From a bacterium (lineage in GTDB: Bacteria; Planctomycetota; UBA1135; GCA-002686595), in contig JAUIDW010000003.1 of the NCBI GenBank assembly GCA_030428395.1, positions 1 to 32,551 of the forward strand: 32,551 bases of DNA. Direction: 5' to 3'. A program made the translations under genes and the position numbers. Each line of letters begins with the position of its first letter. The stretch's first letter is position 1. Positions 23,680 through 31,688 of this stretch are shown here, in pieces. The notes beneath the pieces are model-generated. The model saw nothing but the letters and a program-made list of their open reading frames with translations. It made no database searches and was not told the DNA's origin.

Positions 23680-25479
23680 TCAGGGGTCGTGGTTGACCTC
23701 GACCCGCCCGGCGCCGACGTTCTCGAGTCGCGACTCCCCGCCGCCGGCCCAGCGGACGGTGAGCTGCTCCGCCGCCGGCGAGCCGCCGAGGCCGAACACC
23801 ATCTCCGGAGCGTGCATGCTCAGGTACGAGACGTCCGCTCCGTACCAGCGCACCTGGCGCCGGTCGCCGACAGACAGCTCGACGCGGGCACCGAACAGGG
23901 CCGCGGCGGGGCCGCGGAGGACGACCCGCAGTGAGCCGTTCGGGGTCTCGGTGTCGTTGCGGAGCAGGAGGGGATGGCCGCGGTTGACGGCGACGGCGAC
24001 GTCGACGTCGCCGTCGCCGTCGTAGTCCGCGGTCGCGAGCCCGCGGGCCCAGTAGGTCCCGCCGCAGGCCTCGCCGGCCGAACGGGCGATCTCGACGAAG
24101 CGGCTGCCTTCGTTCCAGAAGAGGAAGAGCGGCTCGGCCCGGAGCTGGAGCCGGTCCTCCTTCGACTCGAGGGTGCTGCCGTTCGCGACGACGATGTCGA
24201 GGCGCCCGTCGAGGTCCAGGTCGACGAACCCGCAACCCCACCCCACCGTGTCGATCGAGGTCTCGCCCAGGCGATAGCGCCGCGTGCGGTCGCGGTACTC
24301 GACCCTTCCGGTGGCGAAGCGCAGGCTCGCGTACAGGGCGTTCTCCTGGGCGACCCAGTGCGTGATGAAGAGGTCGGGGAGTCCGTCGGGCTCCCCGCTC
24401 ATCGCGCCGAGCTCGGCGACCGACAGGCCCATCGAGCCGCGGGGGTCCGCCGTGCCCGTGTGCAGGGCGATGTCCACGAACCGCACCTGCCCCGAGGCGT
24501 CCCCGCCGTCGCGCTCGCCCCCGACGTTGCGGTACAGCCGGTTGGTCGAGACGTCGTTGTTGACGTAGACGTCGAGCCAGCCGTCGCCGTCGAGGTCGCA
24601 CATCGTGGCGGCCAGGCTGCGGCCGTCGGGGTTGTCCACGCCGGCGGCCTCGGCCACGTCCTCGAAGGTCCCGTCGCCCAGGTTCCGGTACAGGCGGTTG
24701 GGGGCGGGGTCGAACGAGTTGGGGTTCAGGGAGAACGGGACGGAGAAGTCGCCCATGCTCGCGAGCTGGTCGACGCTCGCGTCGTGCTCGTAATCGACGT
24801 AGTTGCAGACGTACAGGTCCACCAGCCCGTCGCGGTCGTAGTCTCCCCACGCGACCCCGCAGGACCAGGAGTCGTCGTCGACCCCGGCCCGCGCGGACAC
24901 GTCCTCGAAGGTGCCGTCTCCCCGGTTCCGGTACAGCCGGTTCGGACCGTGGTTGGTGACGTACAGGTCGACGGCTCCGTCGCCGTCGTAGTCCGCGAAG
25001 CTCGCGCCCATCCCGAAGCCCTCGACGTCGGCGACGCCGGCCTCGTCGGTCACGTCCGTGAAGCGCCCGCCGTCGTTGCGGAACAGGCGGTTCTTGCCGG
25101 CCTCGTCGGGGGCGGCACCCAGCGGGCCGGGGAAGCTCACGGCGTAGAGGTCCCAGTCGCCGTCCCCGTCGAAGTCCCCCCAGGCCAGCCCCGAGCCCGT
25201 GTCCTCGGGCAGGGTCCGGCCGCGGGCCCCGGGGCCGTGCCGCATCGTCACGCCCGCGGACCTCGCGACGTCGAGGAAGCGGATGGGGGGGTGCTCGACG
25301 TCGTCGTCCCTGAACGAGGCCGTGATCCCCGCCGTCGGGTCGGCGAGGTCCGTCTCGCGTCCGGCCTCGATCCACAGCGCGGCTCCGGTGAGGCCGCCGA
25401 GCCCCACCAGCGTGGCGAGCAGCGACAGCCGGATCCTGCGCTGGCGCCGGGACAGCGGGCGCCGCTCCCGGGCGCTCAT
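23680..25479 (-). CDS. Membrane-anchored CRTAC1-family FG-GAP / ASPIC-UnbV protein
   Basis: This 599-residue protein has an N-terminal signal-anchor helix (about 17-38, behind a very basic start). An FG-GAP/VCBS beta-propeller follows, with about seven repeats carrying calcium-type loops such as DFDGDGDWD, DYDGDGAVD, DLDGDGWLD and DYDGDGDVD. The C-terminal 70 residues are an ASPIC/UnbV domain (YLSMHAPEMVFGLG, then LTVRWAGGGESRLENV). The propeller should lie in the periplasm or outside the cell. CRTAC1-type proteins have no agreed biochemical role. Its ATG overlaps the stop of the multihaem cytochrome (ATGA, 25476-25479), so both are made from one transcript, which suggests joint work, for example as scaffold or partner of the cytochrome. 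That is inference. Confidence 0.9.
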   Translation of the reverse strand: MSARERRPLSRRQRRIRLSLLATLVGLGGLTGAALWIEAGRETDLADPTAGITASFRDDDVEHPPIRFLDVARSAGVTMRHGPGARGRTLPEDTGSGLAWGDFDGDGDWDLYAVSFPGPLGAAPDEAGKNRLFRNDGGRFTDVTDEAGVADVEGFGMGASFADYDGDGAVDLYVTNHGPNRLYRNRGDGTFEDVSARAGVDDDSWSCGVAWGDYDRDGLVDLYVCNYVDYEHDASVDQLASMGDFSVPFSLNPNSFDPAPNRLYRNLGDGTFEDVAEAAGVDNPDGRSLAATMCDLDGDGWLDVYVNNDVSTNRLYRNVGGERDGGDASGQVRFVDIALHTGTADPRGSMGLSVAELGAMSGEPDGLPDLFITHWVAQENALYASLRFATGRVEYRDRTRRYRLGETSIDTVGWGCGFVDLDLDGRLDIVVANGSTLESKEDRLQLRAEPLFLFWNEGSRFVEIARSAGEACGGTYWARGLATADYDGDGDVDVAVAVNRGHPLLLRNDTETPNGSLRVVLRGPAAALFGARVELSVGDRRQVRWYGADVSYLSMHAPEMVFGLGGSPAAEQLTVRWAGGGESRLENVGAGRVEVNHDP

Positions 25480-27629
25480 CGACTGCCGCTCGTGCCGGAC
25501 CTGTCGCCGGGGGTCCCGGCCCGCACCAGGATCACCTCCCGGGCGGAGGACTGCAGCAGGGTGGGCTGGACCACGCCGGAGTCCCGCTCCATGTCCGGGA
25601 CGACGCGCTCGAGGAAGTCCTGGCGGTAGCGGCGGAAGTTCAGGTCGGCGCGGACCGTCAGCGGTCCCGCGGTCCCCTCCGGGACGACGAAGCTGTAGGT
25701 CTGCTGGTCCGTGTAGCTGGGGAAGATCACGCGCTGGCCTTTGCCGCCGGCCTTCTTCCAGAGCTCGTGCTCGAGCAGCGGTGCACCGTGCTCGTCCAGC
25801 GGCTGGGCCTCGAGCACCATCGTCCCGTGGGCGCGCGAGTTGCCGAGCTCGTGCACCTCACCGGGCCCGTCCAGGATCCGCCGGGTCTCCGGGTCGATCG
25901 CACCCCACTCCGCGAGCGGCGTGCCGTCCGAGTCCTCGATGCGCAGGTGGATCCAGGCGCGCACGAAGTCCAGCGGGCCGGTCGTGTAGTTGTGGCCCAC
26001 CTTGCGGTTGGCCACGACGGTCCGCAGGGTGATCTCCTCGCCCGTCCGTGCCTCCTCTGGCGCGAGGATGGCGACCGACACGACCGGGCCTTCGGGCCAC
26101 AGGTGCTCGATCTCCGGGATGACGGTCTCACCCGCCATCCACTCCTTGGTGAGGCGCACCTGCTCCTCCCAGTTCGGGAGCTCGAGGACCTCGGGCATCA
26201 GGGCGTTCGTGGCGATCGTCCCGTGGTGCCGGTGGGCGCCGTCGCGCTCCGAGCGCCGCGCGTCGCCCGCCTCGCCCCGGCCTGGATCGCTCGAGCCGTG
26301 GACCAGCCGCATGTGGCAGTCCTGGCAGCTCAGGTCCGTCGCGGCGTCGTCGGTGTGCCAGTGGCTCTGCCGCCACTCGTCGTACTGGTTCTGTCCCGGG
26401 CTGACCCCGAACCGGTTGAGCGCCTCCGGGATGAACTGCTTGTGGCAGGATCCGCAGAACTCCGGCGAGCGCAGGATGTTGCGGTCGTAGTCCGCCAGGT
26501 GCTGGCGCGGGTAGGTGCGGATGAGGAAGTCCGAGACGAACTTGCGCCAGCCGGCCTGGTTCTCCCACAGGTACTTCTTCGGCGGCGTCAGGACGTAGTC
26601 GGCGTTCCCGCGCTGGTCCACCTCCGAGATGCTGTGGCAGACCACGCACGAGACGCCCTCCTGCACGCCTGGCGCCTCGAAGTCCATCGTCGACGCGTCC
26701 CCGGCCCCCGCGAACAGCGAGATCGGGTCGTGGCATCCGGCGCAGTAGCGGGTCTCGGCGGGCTCGCGCTCCGCGGCGAAGTTCCGCTGAACCTGCTGGA
26801 AGGGCGGGTTCATCGCCGAGAAGCGGTGCGCGCTCGGTTCCCATTCCGCGAGGATCTCCTCGTGGCACCCGGCGGTGCCGCACGAGGCCGAGTTCGCCAG
26901 GGCGTCGGGCTCGACCAGCGTCGCGTGGGCCGTGCGGGCGTAGGTCGGCGCGAAGATGCTCCCGCGGTACTCCTCGAACTCCTGGGCGTAGGTGGCCAGC
27001 GCGTAGTCCTCCGGCGGCGGGAACTCCGGATCGCGGGAGGGCGACGCCACGGTCAGGGCCAGGACCAGGAGCGCCGCGGCCGCGATTGCACCCACGCTGC
27101 GGAGGGAGAAGCTGCGCACCGCGGCCGAGAGCTGCGGGGTCCGCTGGGCGGTCGCGCGGCGTCGCAGGAGCGCCGAGCCCACGTGGGCTGCGATCAGCAC
27201 GCCCGTGGCGATGCCGGTCACGAGGTGCAGGACGTCCCAGAACCCCGAGAGCTTGTTGCCGAGGGCACCCTGCCAGGTGACGACCGCGCCGCTGGCGATG
27301 CAGACGACCACGACCGCCATGAGCGCGTAGCCGAGCACGCTCTCCACGGACAGCTTCTGCCCCGCCCAGGTTCGCAGGTGGTGGGCCTGGTAGACCGCGT
27401 AGGGCACGACGAGCAGGATGCCGGCGACCGTGTGCAGGACCAGCTGGACCTGCGCGGACAGGGAGAACGGTGCGGCGTAGATCCAGAGTCCCGTCAGGAG
27501 CTCGACCCCGAGTCCGGCGGTCACGAGCGCGGCGAGCCGCGACCGCCAGCCCTCCAGGGCTCGCTCCTCGGGGCGCCGGCGCGCGGAGGTCGCGCCCTCG
27601 GGGCGCGTGGTGTGACGTTGGTCTTCCAT
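25476..27629 (-). CDS. Membrane cytochrome: haem-b-like 4-helix domain fused to pentahaem cytochrome c
   Basis: This 717-residue protein starts with four helices (about 31-52, 59-80, 95-118, 130-152) carrying His66, His83/84, His135 and His149, like a cytochrome b561/DUF4405-type haem-b domain. A fifth helix (178-196) leads to a periplasmic part with five c-haem motifs: C250-x4-C255-H256 (an unusual spacing), C296-x2-C299-H300, C328-x2-C331-H332, C392-x2-C395-H396 and C435-x2-C438-H439. The wording around the first resembles cytochrome c554-type domains. A C-terminal beta-rich domain (about 510-717, with VGHNYTTGPLDFVRAW) follows. The plan suggests quinol oxidation at the membrane feeding periplasmic haems; the terminal substrate is unknown. 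The ATG at 27629 begins a normal cytoplasmic tail. It is translationally coupled to the CRTAC1 gene. Confidence 0.88.
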   Translation of the reverse strand: MEDQRHTTRPEGATSARRRPEERALEGWRSRLAALVTAGLGVELLTGLWIYAAPFSLSAQVQLVLHTVAGILLVVPYAVYQAHHLRTWAGQKLSVESVLGYALMAVVVVCIASGAVVTWQGALGNKLSGFWDVLHLVTGIATGVLIAAHVGSALLRRRATAQRTPQLSAAVRSFSLRSVGAIAAAALLVLALTVASPSRDPEFPPPEDYALATYAQEFEEYRGSIFAPTYARTAHATLVEPDALANSASCGTAGCHEEILAEWEPSAHRFSAMNPPFQQVQRNFAAEREPAETRYCAGCHDPISLFAGAGDASTMDFEAPGVQEGVSCVVCHSISEVDQRGNADYVLTPPKKYLWENQAGWRKFVSDFLIRTYPRQHLADYDRNILRSPEFCGSCHKQFIPEALNRFGVSPGQNQYDEWRQSHWHTDDAATDLSCQDCHMRLVHGSSDPGRGEAGDARRSERDGAHRHHGTIATNALMPEVLELPNWEEQVRLTKEWMAGETVIPEIEHLWPEGPVVSVAILAPEEARTGEEITLRTVVANRKVGHNYTTGPLDFVRAWIHLRIEDSDGTPLAEWGAIDPETRRILDGPGEVHELGNSRAHGTMVLEAQPLDEHGAPLLEHELWKKAGGKGQRVIFPSYTDQQTYSFVVPEGTAGPLTVRADLNFRRYRQDFLERVVPDMERDSGVVQPTLLQSSAREVILVRAGTPGDRSGTSGSR

Positions 27630-27768
27630 GGTGCAGCGGGTGCGAGACGCATTCCGCGCCGGGAGGCACGGCGCGCGGAAGTGTCTTCGGTCACGCTGGA
27701 ACGATAGTACCTCCAAACCGATCGGCCCGGAGGAACGCGTCCTCGATGCGAGAGGGCGCTGGCGGCCG

Positions 27769-27782
27769 GGTGCATGCGCACC
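27769..27782. promoter_or_regulatory. Inverted repeat GGTGC-N4-GCACC
   Basis: A short perfect inverted repeat (27769-27773 with 27778-27782) lies in the spacer between the divergent cytochrome and sensor kinase genes. Short arms make chance occurrence likely; it is listed because it lies 12 bases from a longer palindrome. Confidence 0.25.
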
Positions 27783-27794
27783 GTGCACGCCGCG

Positions 27795-27816
27795 CGCTAC
27801 GCACTTTGGCGTAGCG
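27795..27816. promoter_or_regulatory. 22-bp palindrome CGCTACGC-N6-GCGTAGCG
   Basis: Perfect eight-base arms (27795-27802 and 27809-27816) flank ACTTTG in the 306-base spacer between the cytochrome/CRTAC1 operon and the sensor kinase operon. Size, symmetry and position suit a dimeric regulator controlling one or both promoters. The NtrC-type regulator encoded two genes away is the natural candidate, which is inference. Confidence 0.5.
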
Positions 27817-27881
27817 AGCTCGCGGGGCGACGTCCCCGCGCGCACACCTCACTCTCACGGTACCTGCCAGTTCGCGCCCTC

Positions 27882-27899
27882 CCTGCCTTTCACGGCAGG
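27882..27899. promoter_or_regulatory. Inverted repeat CCTGCC-N6-GGCAGG overlapping a promoter
   Basis: Perfect six-base arms flank TTTCAC. The repeat covers the candidate -35 region of the sensor kinase promoter, where a bound regulator would block or recruit polymerase. CCTGCC also occurs as a single half-site at 27863-27868. Confidence 0.35.
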
Positions 27900-27918
27900 T
27901 GCGCCTCCGTGCTAGAAC
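27889..27918 (+). promoter_or_regulatory. Candidate sigma-70 promoter of the kinase-regulator operon
   Basis: TTCACG (27889-27894) and TAGAAC (27913-27918) are separated by 18 bases. The -10 is embedded in GTGCTAGA, as at the LOG gene. The transcript would start near 27925, only about 11 bases before the ATG at 27936, so the leader would be very short. Confidence 0.4.
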
Positions 27919-27935
27919 GGGAGCCTCCTCCTGAC

Positions 27936-30173
27936 ATGCGGGATCCGCTTCGAAACGTCTCGGTTCGCTTCAAGCTCGTCTTCGCCTTCCTGGGCGTCTG
28001 CCTCCTGGCCTTCGGCGTCGGCGGCTACCTGGTGTCGACCTCGGCGCGCTCCTCGCTCGAGAACGAGATCCTGAGCCTGCTGCGGCTGCGGTCGCGGTTT
28101 CACGTGACGATGCTGGAGGGAGACCTGCGTGCGCTGAACCGGCGCGCGCGGGACTTCGCGTCGGACGGGTTCATCCGGACCCGGTTCGAGGGCCTGGACG
28201 CGGACCGGGGCGAACACCCGGACGAGGGACTGGTCTGCGCGGCGCTCCGGCAGCACCTGCTCGAGAACAAGCTCCCGCTCGAGCCCGCCTTCCTGAACAT
28301 CGCCCTGGCCGGGCGGGACGGCGGCGGCGTGTTCCTGGCCGATGCCGCGAGTGGATCGTGGACGTCGGACCTGCCCCGGGCCGCCTTCGCGGAGGAGGAC
28401 TGGTTCAGCGGCCTGCTGCCCGCGGCGGGCTCCGAGGGGGCGCCGACGATCGTGATCAGCACGCCACTGTCGAGCCTGTCGGGGGACCGCGACATCGGGA
28501 CGCTGCTGATCCACGTCGACGTCGGCGTGTGGATCGCTGGCGCGCTCGCCGCGAGCAGCGGCGAGGGCGAGCAGGTGACCCCGGGTTTCGGCATGCGGCT
28601 CTCCGATGGCGCGGGTCGCGTCCTCGACGTTCCGCTCGACTGGGTCCAGAACCCGCCGCCGATCTCGCGGCGGGCGGTCCAGAGCTCGCCGGGGCTGCGC
28701 GTGCGCACCTTGGACCCCGCGCGAGGCGCGTCCCACGCGCCGCCCCCGGGCGTCCTGTCCCAGAGCCTGCCGATCGAGCTCAACGGCTGGTCCCTCGAGA
28801 CCACGCTGAACGCGCGCGACGCGCTGACCGCCGTCTCCGGTCTCCAGGCGCGCTTCCTGGCGGTGGGCATCGCGCTGACGGCGGCGGCCGCGGTCCTCCT
28901 CCTGTTCCCGATGCGCTTCCTGGCGCGACCGATCCGCGAGCTGCACGACGCGGCGATCCAGCTGCGCGAGGGGGACTTCCGCGCGCGGGTGCCGGTCAAC
29001 TCGTCCGACGAGATCGGCGAGCTCTCGAGGTCGTTCAACCTGATGGCCGACGCCGTGGAGGAGCGCACGGAGAAGCTGCGCTCGGCCGCGCAGTCGCTCG
29101 AGCAGCGCAAGAACGAGCTGCGCACGGAGCGGGACCGCCTGCACGCCGTGATCCACTCGATGCGCGACGCGCTGGTGGTGCTGGACCCCGACGGCATCCC
29201 GGAGGTCTGGAACCGCGCGGCCGAGCCGCTCCTCTCGGTCGCTCGCGAGGGCGGCTCCGAGCTGAGCGCCCACCGGCGCTGCCTCCAGGCCGAGGAGAGC
29301 GGCGCCACCGCGGAGACGCATCCGTGCCTGGGGTGCCTGTTCGAGCCGTCCGCACCTCCCCGGTCGTGCCTGATCGACGCGGGGTCGCAGGTGTTCGAGG
29401 TCCACTCGACGCGGCTTGGCGTGGACGCGAACGGGCGTCAGGGCCGGGTGCTGGTCGCGCGCGACGTGACCGACCGCATCGCGCAGGACGAGCGCGAGAT
29501 CCACCAGGAGCGGCTGTCCGTCCTGGGTGAGGTCGCCGCCGTCATGGCGCACGAGCTGAACAACCCCCTGGCGGCGATCCGCATGTTCGCGCAGATGGTC
29601 GAGTCGGGGTTGCCGGAGGACTCCCCCCTGCGCGAGGACGTCGCGGTGATCGAGCGGAACACGCAGGCCTGCACGCGCACGATCCGCGAGCTGCTGGACT
29701 ACGCCACCGGCGCGACCCCCGAGGTCGGCCCCGTCGACGTGCACACCTGCCTGCGCGAGGTCGCGGGCTTCCTGCGCGCGTTCCGGGAGCGCCGCGACGT
29801 GGACCTCGTGCTGGAGCTCGAGGCCGAGGACCCGATCGTCCGCGGGGACGAGGTCCAGCTGCGGCAGGTGTTCGTCAACCTGGTCCTGAACGCCCTGCAG
29901 GCGGTGGGCGAGGGGACCGTTCGCGTGCGCACGCGGCTGGACTCCGGGCACCTGGTGGTGGACGTCGAGGACACCGGGCCCGGCATCGACCCGGAGATCG
30001 GCGAGAGCGTCTTCCGGCCGTTCTACACGACCAAGCCGCGCGGCAGCGGGACGGGGCTGGGCCTGTCCACCGCGCGGCGCATCACCGAGATCCAGGGTGG
30101 CGGCCTCGAGCTCGCCGACGGGCGGCCCGGGCGCACGACCTTCCGGGTCCGTCTCCTGAGAGGCGAGCCATGA
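27936..30173 (+). CDS. Membrane sensor histidine kinase with Cys4 PAS domain
   Basis: This 745-residue kinase has two helices (about 15-38 and 303-325) bounding a periplasmic sensor domain of about 265 residues. A HAMP domain (about 326-380), a coiled coil and a PAS domain (about 402-510) follow. HisKA carries phospho-acceptor His539 in MAHELNNPLAAIRMFAQ, and the ATPase domain has NLVLNALQAV, DTGPGID and GSGTGLGLS. The PAS domain holds Cys449, Cys464-x2-Cys467 and Cys478, resembling the cysteine-bearing PAS variants that may bind a metal or Fe-S centre. The ATG at 27936 is chosen as the first plausible start; GGGAG lies 12 bases upstream, a weak site. Its stop overlaps the regulator start (ATGA), which identifies the cognate pair. 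The signal is unknown; nitrate or redox is a guess from the neighbours. Confidence 0.92.
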   Translation: MRDPLRNVSVRFKLVFAFLGVCLLAFGVGGYLVSTSARSSLENEILSLLRLRSRFHVTMLEGDLRALNRRARDFASDGFIRTRFEGLDADRGEHPDEGLVCAALRQHLLENKLPLEPAFLNIALAGRDGGGVFLADAASGSWTSDLPRAAFAEEDWFSGLLPAAGSEGAPTIVISTPLSSLSGDRDIGTLLIHVDVGVWIAGALAASSGEGEQVTPGFGMRLSDGAGRVLDVPLDWVQNPPPISRRAVQSSPGLRVRTLDPARGASHAPPPGVLSQSLPIELNGWSLETTLNARDALTAVSGLQARFLAVGIALTAAAAVLLLFPMRFLARPIRELHDAAIQLREGDFRARVPVNSSDEIGELSRSFNLMADAVEERTEKLRSAAQSLEQRKNELRTERDRLHAVIHSMRDALVVLDPDGIPEVWNRAAEPLLSVAREGGSELSAHRRCLQAEESGATAETHPCLGCLFEPSAPPRSCLIDAGSQVFEVHSTRLGVDANGRQGRVLVARDVTDRIAQDEREIHQERLSVLGEVAAVMAHELNNPLAAIRMFAQMVESGLPEDSPLREDVAVIERNTQACTRTIRELLDYATGATPEVGPVDVHTCLREVAGFLRAFRERRDVDLVLELEAEDPIVRGDEVQLRQVFVNLVLNALQAVGEGTVRVRTRLDSGHLVVDVEDTGPGIDPEIGESVFRPFYTTKPRGSGTGLGLSTARRITEIQGGGLELADGRPGRTTFRVRLLRGEP

Positions 30174-31570
30174 CCACGACGACGACCCAGGACCTCGGCC
30201 AGCTGCGGGTGCTGGTCGTCGACGACGAGGCCGACATCCGGCGCGGTCTCGAGCGCCTGGCCGCGTCGGCGGGGGCGCAGGTCCAGGCGGCGGAGAACGG
30301 CCAGGCGGCCCTCGCGGTGCTCGACCGCTGGGGCGCGGACGTCGTCCTGACCGACCTGATGATGCCGCGGATGTCGGGGGCCGAGCTCCTGACCGAGGTG
30401 AAGAAGCGCTCGCCCGACACCGAGGTCGCGATCCTGACCGGCTTCGGGACCGTGCAGTCCGCCGTGCAGTGCCTCCAGGCCGGGGCGGCGCACTTCCTGA
30501 CCAAGCCCTTCGACAACGACGGGGTGGTGCAGCTGGTCGAGCGCCTCGGGCGTCAGGTGCTCGCGCGGCGCCTGTCCGCCGGGTCCCCGGACGCCTCGCT
30601 GCTGGCCCAGGACGTCCGGATGAAGCCCGTACTCGACCTGATCGCCCGCGTCGCGGCCAGCTCGGCCTCCGTGCTCATCGAGGGCGAGAGCGGCACCGGC
30701 AAGGAGCTCGTCGCGCGGGCCATCCACCGGCAGAGCGACGTGGCGGACAGGCCGTTCCTGGCCGTCAACGCGGCGGCGCTGCCCGACACGTTGCTCGAGT
30801 CCGAGCTGTTCGGGCACGAGCGCGGCTCGTTCACCGGCGCCGACCGCGCCCGCGACGGGATCTTCGTCGAGGCGCGCGGCGGGACGGTCTTCCTGGACGA
30901 GGTGGCCTCGATGTCGCCGTCGTTCCAGGGCAAGCTCCTCCGCGTCCTCCAGGAGCGCGTCGTGCGCCGGCTGGGGGGCACCACGGATCGCGCCGTCGAG
31001 TTCCGCCTGCTGGCGGCGACGAACCGCGATCTCGAGGCGAGGATCGAGTCGGGGGAGTTCCGCGAGGACCTGTTCTACCGCCTCGGCGTGGTCCGGCTCT
31101 TCGTGCCTGCCCTCCGCGACCGCCCCGACGACGTGCCGCTCCTGGCCAACCACTTCCTGCGACGGAGCGCCTCCACCACCCTCGGGAAGGACGCGGCGAC
31201 CCCGCGCCTCTCCCCCGAGGCCCTGGTGACCCTGCAGCAGCACCGCTGGCCGGGCAACGTGCGTGAGCTCGAGAACGCGATCCAGCGGGCCGTCATCGTC
31301 TGTACCGGCGACGTGATCGAGCCCTGGCACCTCGGGCTGCAGGGCAACGGCTGGCGCGGCTCCTCGGCCGGGGGCGAGGCGGCCGAGGACATGGACTACG
31401 CCCGGAGCAAGCAGCGCGTCGTCGAGGAGTTCCAGCGCCAGTTCGTCCACCGCGCCCTCGAGAACGCCCGGGGGAACATCTCGCGGGCCGCCGACACCTG
31501 CGGCATGACGCGCGCCGCGCTGCAGCGGATCATGCGCCAGCTCGGCATCGAGCGCGAGGACTACCGCTGA
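30170..31570 (+). CDS. NtrC-family sigma-54-dependent response regulator
   Basis: This 466-residue activator has three domains. The receiver (about 12-130) has phospho-acceptor Asp62 in VVLTDLMMP, acidic residues Asp18-Asp19-Glu20 and Lys112. The AAA+ domain (about 145-385) has Walker A GESGTGKE (172-179), the sigma-54-contacting loop as GSFTGA (219-224, Ser in place of the usual Ala), Walker B TVFLDE (239-244) and an arginine-finger region at REDLFYRL. A Fis-type helix-turn-helix (GNISRAADTCGMTRAALQRIMRQL) ends the protein. It overlaps the kinase gene by four bases. The nearest likely target is the sigma-54 promoter of the nitrate transporter just downstream. Autoregulation through the palindromes upstream of the kinase is possible. 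Confidence 0.95.
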   Translation: MTTTTTQDLGQLRVLVVDDEADIRRGLERLAASAGAQVQAAENGQAALAVLDRWGADVVLTDLMMPRMSGAELLTEVKKRSPDTEVAILTGFGTVQSAVQCLQAGAAHFLTKPFDNDGVVQLVERLGRQVLARRLSAGSPDASLLAQDVRMKPVLDLIARVAASSASVLIEGESGTGKELVARAIHRQSDVADRPFLAVNAAALPDTLLESELFGHERGSFTGADRARDGIFVEARGGTVFLDEVASMSPSFQGKLLRVLQERVVRRLGGTTDRAVEFRLLAATNRDLEARIESGEFREDLFYRLGVVRLFVPALRDRPDDVPLLANHFLRRSASTTLGKDAATPRLSPEALVTLQQHRWPGNVRELENAIQRAVIVCTGDVIEPWHLGLQGNGWRGSSAGGEAAEDMDYARSKQRVVEEFQRQFVHRALENARGNISRAADTCGMTRAALQRIMRQLGIEREDYR

Positions 31571-31586
31571 GCGACGCGGAGCCGTC

Positions 31587-31605
31587 CGCGGCGGAACCCG
31601 CCGCG
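31587..31605 (+). terminator. Hairpin after the NtrC-type regulator
   Basis: CGCGGCGG (31587-31594), AAC, CCGCCGCG (31598-31605) is a perfect eight-base stem with a three-base loop, 17 bases after the stop codon. There is no T run. It would separate the regulator transcript from the sigma-54 unit that follows. Confidence 0.45.
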
Positions 31606-31609
31606 AGCG

Positions 31610-31629
31610 CTGCATAGCCGCGTACGCAG
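31610..31629. promoter_or_regulatory. Candidate upstream activator site (imperfect palindrome)
   Basis: CTGCATA (31610-31616), six bases, TACGCAG (31623-31629) pairs at six of seven positions. Its centre is about 95 bases before the predicted sigma-54 transcript start, the usual distance for NtrC-family enhancer sites. Confidence 0.4.
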
Positions 31630-31646
31630 ATGGAGGACCGCGGGCC

Positions 31647-31677
31647 CCGCTCCCGGGCCGCGGAGGCCGCTCCCGGG
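31647..31677. repeat. Direct repeat CCGCTCCCGGG with 20-bp period
   Basis: Identical 11-base copies at 31647-31657 and 31667-31677 begin exactly 20 bases apart, about two helical turns. They lie just upstream of the sigma-54 -24 element. They may be regulator half-sites or an IHF-independent spacer duplication. The word also occurs once in a coding region (25462), so it is not unique. Confidence 0.4.
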
Positions 31678-31688
31678 GCGGTCGAAAG

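Noticed and set aside
31325-31340. A second sigma-54-like sequence, TGGCACCTCGGGCTGC, inside the regulator gene.
   Set aside because: GG and GC are 11 bases apart instead of 10, and it lies within conserved coding sequence.
31647-31677. Treating CCGCTCCCGGG as a specific regulator box by sequence alone.
   Set aside because: The word also occurs in coding DNA at 25462, and the shorter CCGCTCCC is frequent in this GC-rich window. Only its 20-bp tandem spacing near the sigma-54 promoter is notable.
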